DNA from: Bacteroidaceae bacterium
GTDB taxonomy: Bacteria; Bacteroidota; Bacteroidia; Bacteroidales; Bacteroidaceae
Reading direction: 5' to 3'
DNA length: 64,000 bases
Assembly: GCA_017633615.1 (NCBI GenBank)
Contig: JAGBPB010000047.1
Span: 31,727 to 95,726 of the forward strand
The translations under genes were made by a program, and so were the position numbers. This document shows, one piece after another, positions 44,855 through 52,984 of this stretch (positions are counted from its first letter, which is position 1; the number at the start of each line of letters is the position of its first letter). The notes below the pieces were generated by a model that saw only the letters and a list, made by a program, of their open reading frames with translations, was not told where the DNA came from and did not search any database.

Positions 44855-46224
44855 TGAAAAAAAGCATATTCGTGGCGGTCTGCCTGTTTACGGCTTTACT
44901 GCAGAATACTGAAACTGCGGCCCAGAACAATGTGATTGATGAGGTTGTGTGGGTGGTAGGCGATGAGGCTATTTACAAATCGGAGGTTGAAGAGGCTCGT
45001 CGGGATGCGCAGATGAGTGGTACCCAATGGGACGGCGATCCCTACTGTCTCATACCGGAACAGCTCGCCGTGAACAAACTTTTTCTGAATCAGGCTGAGC
45101 TTGACAGTATAACAGCCACTGATGCGGATGTTTCACAGGCGGTGGAGTATTATTACAAGGAGATGGTGGCTCAGGCAGGTACTGAGGATAAACTGGAGGA
45201 GTATTACGGCATGAAAGCCGACCAGATAAAGAGCCGTCTCTATGAGACACGCCGCCAGGAATATATCATAAGCAAGGTGCGTGAAAAGATAATATCCCGT
45301 GTCAAGGTGACTCCGGGGGAGGTAAGACGTTTTATAAAGGATCTTCCGGCCGATGATATTCCCTATATTCCTACTCAGGTTGAAGTACAGATCATAACCA
45401 TTGATCCTACAATACCTCAGGAGGAGATAGATGCAGTAAAATCTGAGCTTCGTGAGTATATTGACCGTGTCCAGTCAGGTGAGGTTTCATTCTCCACCCT
45501 GGCACGTCTTTATTCTGATGATCCGGGTACAGCCCGTAACGGTGGTGACTGCGGATTTTTCGGGCGTGGTGAGATGGTACCTGAGTTCTCGGCTGTGGCA
45601 TTCAACATGACTGATCCCAGCAAGATATCAAAGATTGTTGAAACAGAGTACGGATTCCATATCCTCCAGTTCGTGGAGAGACTGGGTGACAGGGTGCGTG
45701 TGCGTCACCTGCTGCGTAAGCCCAAGGTTCCTGTAGAAAGCATAAACAATTGTCTGGGAAAACTTGACACCATTGCTCAGAATATCCGTAACGGAAACCA
45801 TACATTTGAGTTCTGTGTAGCGGAATACTCACAGGACAAGGATACCCGTAACAACAACGGTCTTATGACTTACCGCGAGGATCCCAGCATGCCGGGTGTT
45901 TCCAAGTTCCAGATGCAGGAACTGCCGCAGGATGTGGCAAAAGTTGTTGACAGAATGCATGTGGGTGAGATATCGGATCCGTTTACTATGCAGCTCAGAA
46001 ACGGTAAGACCACCTGTGCCATTGTCAAACTCAAGAACAAGATAGGCGGGCATAAGGCCACCATGGCCGATGACTATGAGATCCTGTTTGAAATGGTCAG
46101 TACCATACGTAAGCAGGAGACTCTTGAAAAATGGATAAGGGAAAAGCAGCGTACCACCTATGTCAGGATCAGTGACGGTTGGAACGATTGTGAATTCAAA
46201 TACCCGGGATGGGGTAACTACTAA
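44854..46224 (+). CDS. surA: Periplasmic chaperone/peptidyl-prolyl isomerase SurA
   Basis: Escort for outer-membrane proteins. The 456-residue protein has a signal peptide (cut near TAA-Q), the SurA N-terminal helical domain beginning NVIDEVVWVVGDEAIYKSEVEE, and two parvulin domains: the first (about 172-280) with FSTLARLYSDDPGTARNGGD, GFFGRGEMVPEF and GFHILQFVERLGD, the second (about 284-390) more divergent with FCVAEYSQDKDTRNNNG. Same order as SurA. It is followed at 17 bp by the LptA-like gene. Confidence 0.9.
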   Translation: MKKSIFVAVCLFTALLQNTETAAQNNVIDEVVWVVGDEAIYKSEVEEARRDAQMSGTQWDGDPYCLIPEQLAVNKLFLNQAELDSITATDADVSQAVEYYYKEMVAQAGTEDKLEEYYGMKADQIKSRLYETRRQEYIISKVREKIISRVKVTPGEVRRFIKDLPADDIPYIPTQVEVQIITIDPTIPQEEIDAVKSELREYIDRVQSGEVSFSTLARLYSDDPGTARNGGDCGFFGRGEMVPEFSAVAFNMTDPSKISKIVETEYGFHILQFVERLGDRVRVRHLLRKPKVPVESINNCLGKLDTIAQNIRNGNHTFEFCVAEYSQDKDTRNNNGLMTYREDPSMPGVSKFQMQELPQDVAKVVDRMHVGEISDPFTMQLRNGKTTCAIVKLKNKIGGHKATMADDYEILFEMVSTIRKQETLEKWIREKQRTTYVRISDGWNDCEFKYPGWGNY

Positions 46225-46240
46225 AAGACAGCATACATCA

Positions 46241-47896
46241 ATGCTCAAATCCAGGCTTCTGTCCTTCATTCTTTCATTGTGCGCCTTCATATCAGCAGGC
46301 GCGCATGGTATATGGGCTACGCCTGACAGCACTGAGATTCCTGAACCGGTTGATACGGATTATGTATATCTGCTTAATGCCGATGTCATCCGTTTTGAAG
46401 AGTATATAAACCCTGATGCCCAGCGCCTGATAGGTAATGTGGTATTCCGTCACGACAGCATGTACATGTACTGTGACAGTGCCTTGTTCTATCAGAAGAA
46501 GAATTCATTTGATGCTTATCACAATATCCGGGTTGAACAGGGCGATACCCTCTTTATGTATGGTGATTCGCTTTTTTATAACGGCGATACCCGTCTGCTG
46601 CGTGTAAGGGACAACGTACGTCTGGAGAACCGTACCATGGTACTGCTTACTGACAGTCTTAACTATGATCGCAATACAGGCCTGGGGTGGTTCTTTGACG
46701 GCGGCACGCTGCTGGATGAGGAGAGTACGCTGATATCGGAATACGGACAGTTTGACACAAACACCAAGATGGCTGTGTTCATGGACGGTGTTTCAATGGA
46801 GAGTCCTGATTATACCCTCAAGACTGATACGTTACATTATAATACTGATACTCATATAGCACTGCTTTCCTGCCCGTCAACAATTGTCAATGAAGATAAT
46901 GTGATCAACACTGAAAACGGCCGTTTCAATACGCAGACCAACAGCGCCGTACTGCTTGACCGTTCTGTGGTGGAGCAGGATGACGGTGAGACCCGCATGA
47001 CGGGCGACAGTATAGTGTATGACAAAGACAAAGGGCTGATGCAGGGTTATGGTGATGTCATCATTAACAACTACAAGGACAAGATAGATGTTCACGGAGA
47101 ATATGTCTATTACAATCAGAACAATGATTCAGCCGTTGTTACAGGCAGGGCTCTCCTGATAGAATACTCCCAGGGAGACAGTCTTTTTGTACATGCCGAT
47201 ACGTTCCGTGTGGTCACTTTCTACAATGCTGACCATGACAGTGTCATTGAGCGTCAGCTGCGCGGATTCAATAAGGTGCGTGCCTATCGTCCGGATATGC
47301 AGATGGTGGCAGACTCTATGCTCTTTACCACTGCGGATTCCAGCCTGACGCTGTTCCGTGATCCCATACTCTGGAATGAAGATAATCAGGTGCTTGGTGA
47401 GAAGATAATCTTCTATCTCAATGACAGTACCATAGACTGGGCTCATGTGATTGGACAGGCTCTTTTTATACAGAGAAATGACTCCGTGCATTATAACCAG
47501 ATATCAGGCCGTGAGATGAAGGCTTTCTTCAAGGAAGGTGAGATAGACTATGCTGATGTTAAGGGTAATGTACTGGCTATATTCTATCCGTTGGATTCAG
47601 ACTCCATCATGATAGGTATGAATACCACTGAGGGTTCCAGTCTGAGGATACATTTCAAGGTGCGTACCGTTGACAAGATTGTAATGCACGGTCGCTCCAG
47701 CGGAGTGCTGTATCCTATGGATCAGCTTGAGGAGAAAAAGATGTTCCTGAGTGACTTCAACTGGTTTGACAGGATAAGACCTATTGACAGGGAGGATGTG
47801 TTCTATTGGCGGGGAAAGAGAGTGGAGGAACAGCTTAAGAAGTCTAATTCAAACAAGGAAGTTCCGCTTCCTACACTAAACCGTAACAAACAGTAG
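46241..47896 (+). CDS. LptA/OstA-like LPS transport protein
   Basis: A 551-residue exported protein of repeated beta strands of the OstA/LptA jelly-roll type: repeated patterns such as QRLIGNVVFRHDSMYMYCDSA, YDRNTGLGWFFDGG, GRFNTQTNSAVLLD and GDSIVYDKDKGLMQGYGDV. LptA-like strands accept lipid A in the periplasmic bridge; Bacteroidetes forms are several times longer than E. coli LptA (185 residues). A signal peptide follows MLKSRLLSF; an in-frame extension back to 46160 would lie inside surA and is rejected. Partner LptB is at 34.4 kb. Confidence 0.82.
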   Translation: MLKSRLLSFILSLCAFISAGAHGIWATPDSTEIPEPVDTDYVYLLNADVIRFEEYINPDAQRLIGNVVFRHDSMYMYCDSALFYQKKNSFDAYHNIRVEQGDTLFMYGDSLFYNGDTRLLRVRDNVRLENRTMVLLTDSLNYDRNTGLGWFFDGGTLLDEESTLISEYGQFDTNTKMAVFMDGVSMESPDYTLKTDTLHYNTDTHIALLSCPSTIVNEDNVINTENGRFNTQTNSAVLLDRSVVEQDDGETRMTGDSIVYDKDKGLMQGYGDVIINNYKDKIDVHGEYVYYNQNNDSAVVTGRALLIEYSQGDSLFVHADTFRVVTFYNADHDSVIERQLRGFNKVRAYRPDMQMVADSMLFTTADSSLTLFRDPILWNEDNQVLGEKIIFYLNDSTIDWAHVIGQALFIQRNDSVHYNQISGREMKAFFKEGEIDYADVKGNVLAIFYPLDSDSIMIGMNTTEGSSLRIHFKVRTVDKIVMHGRSSGVLYPMDQLEEKKMFLSDFNWFDRIRPIDREDVFYWRGKRVEEQLKKSNSNKEVPLPTLNRNKQ

Positions 47897-47898
47897 CT

Positions 47899-48192
47899 AT
47901 GGGAATGTTCAGCATCAGGGAACCGCGCCGTTTTGAGCATAAATACATCTACTATGACGAGCGCAAGGAAAAACTGGCCAAGATAGAAGAGAAGGCTAAG
48001 CGTGAACTCGGTATGCTTCCTGAGGATGAGTTTGATCCGGAGCGCATACGCGGTAAGTTTGTGGAAGCTACCACACACCTTAAGCGCCGCAAGCAGAACG
48101 GTGGTCCCAGAATGGGGTTCCCGGTTGCGATAGTACTGATAGTGCTCCTGACGGTGCTGCTGTTCTCAATACTTAACGGCAGTATATTCTGA
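47899..48192 (+). CDS. Small single-span membrane protein, unknown function
   Basis: A 97-residue protein, basic and charged over the first 70 residues (FEHKYIYYDERKEKLAKIEEKAKREL), with one hydrophobic segment near 74-93 (PVAIVLIVLLTVLLFSIL). The N-terminal part starting FSIREPRRFEHKYIYYD recurs in Bacteroidales in this position, as I recall, but has no known role. It starts 2 bp after the LptA-like stop and ends 10 bp before mutL, so it is part of the operon. Confidence 0.78.
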   Translation: MGMFSIREPRRFEHKYIYYDERKEKLAKIEEKAKRELGMLPEDEFDPERIRGKFVEATTHLKRRKQNGGPRMGFPVAIVLIVLLTVLLFSILNGSIF

Positions 48193-48202
48193 AAATAATA
48201 AT

Positions 48203-50011
48203 ATGGAGGGAAAGGTAAAGGTACTGTCACAGGCTGTAGCCAGCCAGATAGCCGCAGGTGAGGTGGTAAACCGTCCGGCATCGGTGGTCAAGGAGCTGGT
48301 GGAGAATGCTGTTGATGCAGGTGCCAGGACTGTCCGGATAATCATTTCCGATGCGGGAAGGACATCAATTCAGGTGATTGATGACGGTTGCGGTATGGTT
48401 CCTGAAGATGCACGCCTTGCTTTTGAGCGGCATGCCACCTCCAAGATCCGTGAGTCAGATGACCTTTACTCACTTACCACATTCGGTTTTCGAGGAGAGG
48501 CTCTGCCTTCAATAGCTGCGGTGTCGGAGGTGGAACTGCGTACCCGTACAGCAGACAGCGATACCGGCACCAAAATACTGATAAAGGCTTCTGAAATAGA
48601 GCAGGAGGAACCCTGCGTGTGCCCCGTGGGTAGTATCTTTACCGTACGTAACCTGTTTTATAATGTTCCGGCAAGACGTAAGTTCCTCAAGAGCAACCAG
48701 ACTGAGTTCGGCCATATCCTGACTGAGGTGGAGCGGGTGGCTTTGGCTCATCCGGAGGTAACCATTGAACTGACCCATCAAGGTGAGCAGGTACTGTCAC
48801 TGCCGGAATCGGCTGTAAAACAGAGAATAGTAAATCTGTTTGGGCGTAAGATAAATCAGGCTCTGCTGCCGGTTGAGGTGGAGACATCGGTCGTAAAGGT
48901 GAGCGGTTTCTGCTCAAATCTGGATAACGTAAAGGGTAAGGGTGCCAAGCAGTTCTTTTTTGTGAACGGCAGGTTCATGCGTCATCCCTATTTCCATAAG
49001 GCTGTTCTGAGCGCATATGAGGGCCTTGTCCCTGATGGTGAACAGCCGTCTTATTTCCTGTTCCTTACTGTTCCGGCCGATACCATTGACGTGAACATAC
49101 ATCCTACCAAGACTGAGATAAAGTTTGAGGATGAGCAGGTGATATGGAAAATCCTTATGGCTGCCGTCAAGGAGACTGTGGGTAAGTTTGAGGAGATGCC
49201 CACAATAGATTTCAATACGGCTGATATGCCTGATATTCCCATCTATGATGCGTCGCGTCCCGCCATACAGCCCAAGGTTGATATAAATAAGGATTTCAAT
49301 CCTTTTGCCGGCAACCGCATCGAACCGCGCCCCAGCCGTAGCAATGCAGACAACTGGAGCAAATTGTACGGTGATGTTATTGAACACAAGATAAGCGAGG
49401 GCGCAATACCTTACGGACATCCTGAGACTCTCATTCAGGCAGATGAGCAGCCTCTGCATCCGTTCCAATATGCTGACCGCTATATCATTGTTCAATCAGA
49501 GCAGGGGCTTATGATTGTTGACCAGCACCGTGCCCATATTCGCGTGCTTTATGAACGTTTCCTCTCTGAGGCCAAGAGTCATGGAGCGGCGTCACAGGGG
49601 TTGCTGTTTCCTGAGATGTTCCAGCTGTCACAGGTTGATGCCGCCGCTTTTGCTGAGCTTAAACCGCGGTTTGCAGCATTGGGTTTTGATATATCAGATA
49701 TGGGACGCGGAGCCATTGCAGTGCAGGGCATCCCGTCAGGAATGGAGGGACAGGATTATGAAAGGCTTATTACTGATATGATAGCCGATCTGCGTATCAA
49801 TCCCACTCAGGAGGAGGACCGTCAGCTGGAATCTATGGCACTCGCTATGGCGCGTAAGGCAGCCATACCTGCCGGCCGTCATCTGTCGGAGAATGAGATG
49901 CAGGAACTGTTGCGCTCTCTCAAGGCATGCAGTATGCCGTCACGCACACCTGATGCCAGACCGACGTATGTTGTCAAGTCGGATCAGGAAATCTCTAAAT
50001 GGTTTGATTAA
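48203..50011 (+). CDS. mutL: DNA mismatch repair protein MutL
   Basis: ATP-driven matchmaker of mismatch repair. The 602-residue protein has the GHKL N-terminal domain: VVKELVENAVDAGA, DDGCGM, ATSKIRESDDL, TFGFRGEAL, followed by transducer elements VKGKGAKQFFFVNGR and the C-terminal dimerisation domain. The endonuclease motif DQHAx2Ex4E is altered: the site reads DQHRAHIRVLYE, with Arg and Ile at two consensus positions. The gene overlaps convergent trpS by 4 bp. Confidence 0.96.
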   Translation: MEGKVKVLSQAVASQIAAGEVVNRPASVVKELVENAVDAGARTVRIIISDAGRTSIQVIDDGCGMVPEDARLAFERHATSKIRESDDLYSLTTFGFRGEALPSIAAVSEVELRTRTADSDTGTKILIKASEIEQEEPCVCPVGSIFTVRNLFYNVPARRKFLKSNQTEFGHILTEVERVALAHPEVTIELTHQGEQVLSLPESAVKQRIVNLFGRKINQALLPVEVETSVVKVSGFCSNLDNVKGKGAKQFFFVNGRFMRHPYFHKAVLSAYEGLVPDGEQPSYFLFLTVPADTIDVNIHPTKTEIKFEDEQVIWKILMAAVKETVGKFEEMPTIDFNTADMPDIPIYDASRPAIQPKVDINKDFNPFAGNRIEPRPSRSNADNWSKLYGDVIEHKISEGAIPYGHPETLIQADEQPLHPFQYADRYIIVQSEQGLMIVDQHRAHIRVLYERFLSEAKSHGAASQGLLFPEMFQLSQVDAAAFAELKPRFAALGFDISDMGRGAIAVQGIPSGMEGQDYERLITDMIADLRINPTQEEDRQLESMALAMARKAAIPAGRHLSENEMQELLRSLKACSMPSRTPDARPTYVVKSDQEISKWFD

Positions 50012-51000
50012 TAGACTTTGAAGCCTATTATCTGGCGTACTTCACGCAGAGTCTTGGATGCGCTTTCACGGGCCTTTTCGGCACCGGCGCGTGCAATCTT
50101 GTCAAGCAGCTCGGTATTGCTGGCAAACTCCTTGATTCTCTCGCGGATGGGATCTGTAGCAGCAACTATATCCTCGGCAAGCTGTTTCTTAAGATCGCCG
50201 TAGCGCAGTGTGCAGTCATTCCACTTGTCGTTGAAGTAGTTGTAGGTATCCTTTGATGAAACCACATCAAGAAGGGTAAAGAGGTTCTGAATAACCTCAG
50301 GTTTTTCACTGTTCATGGACTGTGGGCCTGCATCGGTAACAGCCTTCATAACCTTCTTGCGGATAACAGAGGGCTCATCGCACAAATAGATGCAGTTGCC
50401 TTCACTCTTGCCCATCTTGCCGGAACCGTCCAAACCGGGAATCTTTATGCCTCCCTCCTTGGCCAATGAGAATGATGCGGGCTCAGGGAAGTATTCCACC
50501 TTATACATTTGGTTGAAACGGCGTGCAAACTTGCGTGCCATCTCCATGTTTTGCTCCTGGTCCTTTCCTACAGGTACCTTGTTGGCCTTATGGATAATAA
50601 TGTCCGATGCCATCAGGGTGGGGTAGGTCAGCAGGCCGGCGTTTACATTATCGGGCTGCTTGCGGGCTTTTTCCTTGAATGAGGTTACGCGCTCCAGCTC
50701 ACCCAGATAAGCATTCATATTAAGATAGAGGTAGAGTTCTACTACCTCAGGAACATCACTCTGTACGTAAATGGTAGCCTTCTCAGGATCCAGACCGCAG
50801 GCCAGATACTCAGCCAGTATGGTACGGACGCTGTTCTGGATGTTCTCAGGGGTGGGGTGCGTGGTCAGGGAGTGCCAGTCAGCAATAAAGAAGAAGCATC
50901 TGTACAAATCCTGAAGTTTGATAAAGCTTGTTACTGCACCATAGTAATTACCAAGGTGAAGGTTTCCTGTAGGGCGAATGCCGCTGAGAACTGTTTCCAT
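50008..51000 (-). CDS. trpS: Tryptophanyl-tRNA synthetase
   Basis: Class I synthetase charging tRNA-Trp. The 330-residue protein has the HIGH-type motif in PTGNLHLGNYYG (near 11-22), the GKDQEQNMEMAR substrate loop and the KMSKS-type motif GKMGKSEGN (near 195). Starts at an ATG with no close Shine-Dalgarno; no clear promoter could be set in the 85 bp before the tRNA-Val promoter. Its 3' end overlaps mutL. Confidence 0.97.
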   Translation of the reverse strand: METVLSGIRPTGNLHLGNYYGAVTSFIKLQDLYRCFFFIADWHSLTTHPTPENIQNSVRTILAEYLACGLDPEKATIYVQSDVPEVVELYLYLNMNAYLGELERVTSFKEKARKQPDNVNAGLLTYPTLMASDIIIHKANKVPVGKDQEQNMEMARKFARRFNQMYKVEYFPEPASFSLAKEGGIKIPGLDGSGKMGKSEGNCIYLCDEPSVIRKKVMKAVTDAGPQSMNSEKPEVIQNLFTLLDVVSSKDTYNYFNDKWNDCTLRYGDLKKQLAEDIVAATDPIRERIKEFASNTELLDKIARAGAEKARESASKTLREVRQIIGFKVY

Positions 51001-51085
51001 TTGATCAAATTAGTGTTTTTGCACCGCGAAGATACCATAAAAGAGCCATACGGGGAAAAATATTTGAAAAAAAGGTCTGAAAGTT

Positions 51086-51115
51086 TTTGACTATACGCAA
51101 AAGTGCTTATCTTTG
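51086..51115 (+). promoter_or_regulatory. Promoter of tRNA-Val
   Basis: TTTG at 51086-51089 and TATCTTTG at 51108-51115, 18 bp apart. The -7 box and the next ten bases equal those of the tRNA-Gln promoter at 4160. Confidence 0.75.
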
Positions 51116-51136
51116 CACCGCTTTTACAGAAAGCAC

Positions 51137-51211
51137 GGGCGTTTAGCTCAGCTGGTTCAGAGCATCTGCCTTACAAGCAGAGGGTCGGCGGTTCGAATCC
51201 GTCAACGCCCA
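51137..51211 (+). tRNA. tRNA-Val (anticodon TAC)
   Basis: A 75-nt cloverleaf: acceptor GGGCGTT/AACGCCC with discriminator A, D arm AGCTCAGCTGGTTCAGAGC, anticodon loop CTTACAA giving TAC (reads GTA/GTG and others by wobble), T arm with GGTTCGAATCC. CCA is not encoded. Confidence 0.95.
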
Positions 51212-51212
51212 C

Positions 51213-51244
51213 AAGGAGAGTCTCGATGAGACTCTCCTTTTTTT
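51213..51244 (+). terminator. Rho-independent terminator of tRNA-Val
   Basis: A 10-bp stem GGAGAGTCTC/GAGACTCTCC with a GAT loop and seven T residues, starting three bases after the tRNA. Confidence 0.93.
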
Positions 51245-51262
51245 GTGGGCGCTGACGGATTC
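51245..51262 (-). repeat. Inverted copy of the tRNA-Val 3' end
   Basis: GTGGGCGCTGACGGATTC is the inverse of tRNA positions 51195-51212 with one mismatch over 18 bp. It follows directly after the terminator T-run. The remainder of the gap to the transporter start (51263-51353) shows no gene or clear promoter. Confidence 0.8.
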
Positions 51263-51353
51263 CATACCTTTTTTAGGTGAGGGGTTGCTTAATTATACGG
51301 GAAATAGTAATTTAGCGGACAATTACAATCAATCAAACTAACTAAATCGTAAT

Positions 51354-52934
51354 ATGTTTAAGGGACAGCCTAAAGGCCTGTTCGCATTGGCACTTGCCAA
51401 CACAGGCGAAAGGTTCGGTTACTACACCATGCTTGCCATCTTTACTCTCTATTTGAGAGCCAAGTTCGGCTGGGATGTTGATACTGCCGGACTTGTGTAT
51501 TCAATTTTTCTTGCAGGAGTCTATTTCATGCCGCTGATTGGTGGTATCATAGCCGATAAGATCGGTTATGGAAAGTGTGTTACCATCGGTGCATTCGTAA
51601 TGATTACCGGTTATCTGGCTCTGGCCGTTCCTATGGCAACCCAGAATGTCGATATGTGGACCCTGTATGCCGGTCTGCTGCTGATTGCTGTCGGAACAGG
51701 TCTTTTCAAGGGTAACTTGCAGGTACTTGTGGGTAACCTCTATGATGATCCCAAGTATGCCGATAAACGTGATGCTGCGTTCAGTCTGTTCTATATGGCT
51801 ATCAACATAGGTGCTATGTTCGCACCTGCCATGGCAAAGGCTCTCTACAACCCTCATATCGAGAGCGCAGGTTATCACTTTGTACCCATTGACAATGCTA
51901 CCGTAGAGTTCGGCTCACAGTCAGGCGCATACCTGCAATCTTTGGCCGAGGGCTACCGTCTGTGTTTCTTTGTTGCTTGCGCATCACTGGTGCTCTCCCT
52001 TATGATCTATTTCTTCTGCCGCCCCTGGTTCAAGCATGCCGATGTCAACACCAAGCAGGCCAAGGCCCAGAACGCTCAGATTCAGGAACTCACTCCCAAG
52101 CAGACCAAGGACCGCATTGTGGCTCTGCTGCTTGTGTTCGCCGTTGTAATATTCTTCTGGATGGCATTCCATCAGAACGGATCGGCCCTGACATTCTTTG
52201 CCGATAAGTATACCAAGCTGAACGGCATTACCGGAATCAATCGTATTTGGTTCAACATCTGGTCACTGGCACTGATAGCAGTATCAATCTATACTCTGTT
52301 CGCAATATTCCAGAGCGATACAAAGAAGTCACGTACCATCGCAGCCATTGCTACACTGGTTCTCTGGGCAGGCGCCATCGCCTTCTATCTGCAGATGCCG
52401 TTATCTTTCAATGCAGCCACATCTGATTTCCAGCAGTTCAACCCATTCTTCGTGGTTTCTCTTACTCCGGTTTCAGTTGCCGTGTTCGGTGCTCTGGGAA
52501 AGAAAGGCAAGGAGCCCTCAGCTCCCGTAAAGATCGGTTTGGGTATGCTTTTGGCCGGTGTGGGCTTTGCAGTTATCACAGCAGCCTCGACTGACCTGAT
52601 TTCGCCTATGGATCTTGGTGACTCAGCACAGAGCGTACTCAGTCCCAACTGGCTTATCGGAACTTATTTTACACTGACCGTAGCCGAGTTGCTTCTGAGC
52701 CCCATGGGTATAAGTTTTGTAAGTAAGGTTGCTCCTCCCAAGTACAAGGGTCTGATGATGGGTGGCTGGTTTGCCGCTACCGCTATAGGTAACTACCTGA
52801 GCAGTATCCCTTCAAAACTTTGGAACAGGATTCCTCTTATGGCCAACTGGGCGATACTGATTGGTCTATGCGTTATAGCAGGTCTTATTATGTTTATCCT
52901 TCGCCGTAAACTTGAGGCAGCTACACAGGATTAA
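51354..52934 (+). CDS. POT-family proton-coupled di/tripeptide transporter
   Basis: A 526-residue membrane protein with about 14 predicted helices. The N-terminal NTGERFGYYTMLAI carries the family ExxER(F/Y)xYY proton-coupling motif, followed by the PTR2 signature region GGIIADKIGYGK and later FSLFYMAINIGAMFAP. Prokaryotic POT transporters import di- and tripeptides with protons. Amino acid use rather than peptides cannot be excluded. It converges on the Na+ symporter gene through a palindromic terminator. Confidence 0.9.
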   Translation: MFKGQPKGLFALALANTGERFGYYTMLAIFTLYLRAKFGWDVDTAGLVYSIFLAGVYFMPLIGGIIADKIGYGKCVTIGAFVMITGYLALAVPMATQNVDMWTLYAGLLLIAVGTGLFKGNLQVLVGNLYDDPKYADKRDAAFSLFYMAINIGAMFAPAMAKALYNPHIESAGYHFVPIDNATVEFGSQSGAYLQSLAEGYRLCFFVACASLVLSLMIYFFCRPWFKHADVNTKQAKAQNAQIQELTPKQTKDRIVALLLVFAVVIFFWMAFHQNGSALTFFADKYTKLNGITGINRIWFNIWSLALIAVSIYTLFAIFQSDTKKSRTIAAIATLVLWAGAIAFYLQMPLSFNAATSDFQQFNPFFVVSLTPVSVAVFGALGKKGKEPSAPVKIGLGMLLAGVGFAVITAASTDLISPMDLGDSAQSVLSPNWLIGTYFTLTVAELLLSPMGISFVSKVAPPKYKGLMMGGWFAATAIGNYLSSIPSKLWNRIPLMANWAILIGLCVIAGLIMFILRRKLEAATQD

Positions 52935-52949
52935 AAAGAAATAACAGAC

Positions 52950-52983
52950 ACAAAAGGGACGGTTCCGGAACCGTCCCTTTTGT
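52950..52983. repeat. REP-like palindrome B, also bidirectional terminator
   Basis: A perfect 34-nt palindrome centred on GGTTCCGGAACC with core AAAAGGGACGGTTCC (52952-52966), flanked by A-run and T-run. It sits between two convergent stops (52934 and 52985) and would fold into a hairpin with T tail in both directions. The GGGACGGTT core links it to the element at 62469. Confidence 0.85.
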
Positions 52984-52984
52984 T

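Noticed and set aside
46160..46240. N-terminal extension of the LptA-like protein
   Set aside because: It lies in the surA coding sequence; the signal peptide begins at ATG 46241.
51245..51262. Integrase attachment site at tRNA-Val
   Set aside because: The copy is inverted and adjacent, not a distant direct repeat, and no integrase gene follows.
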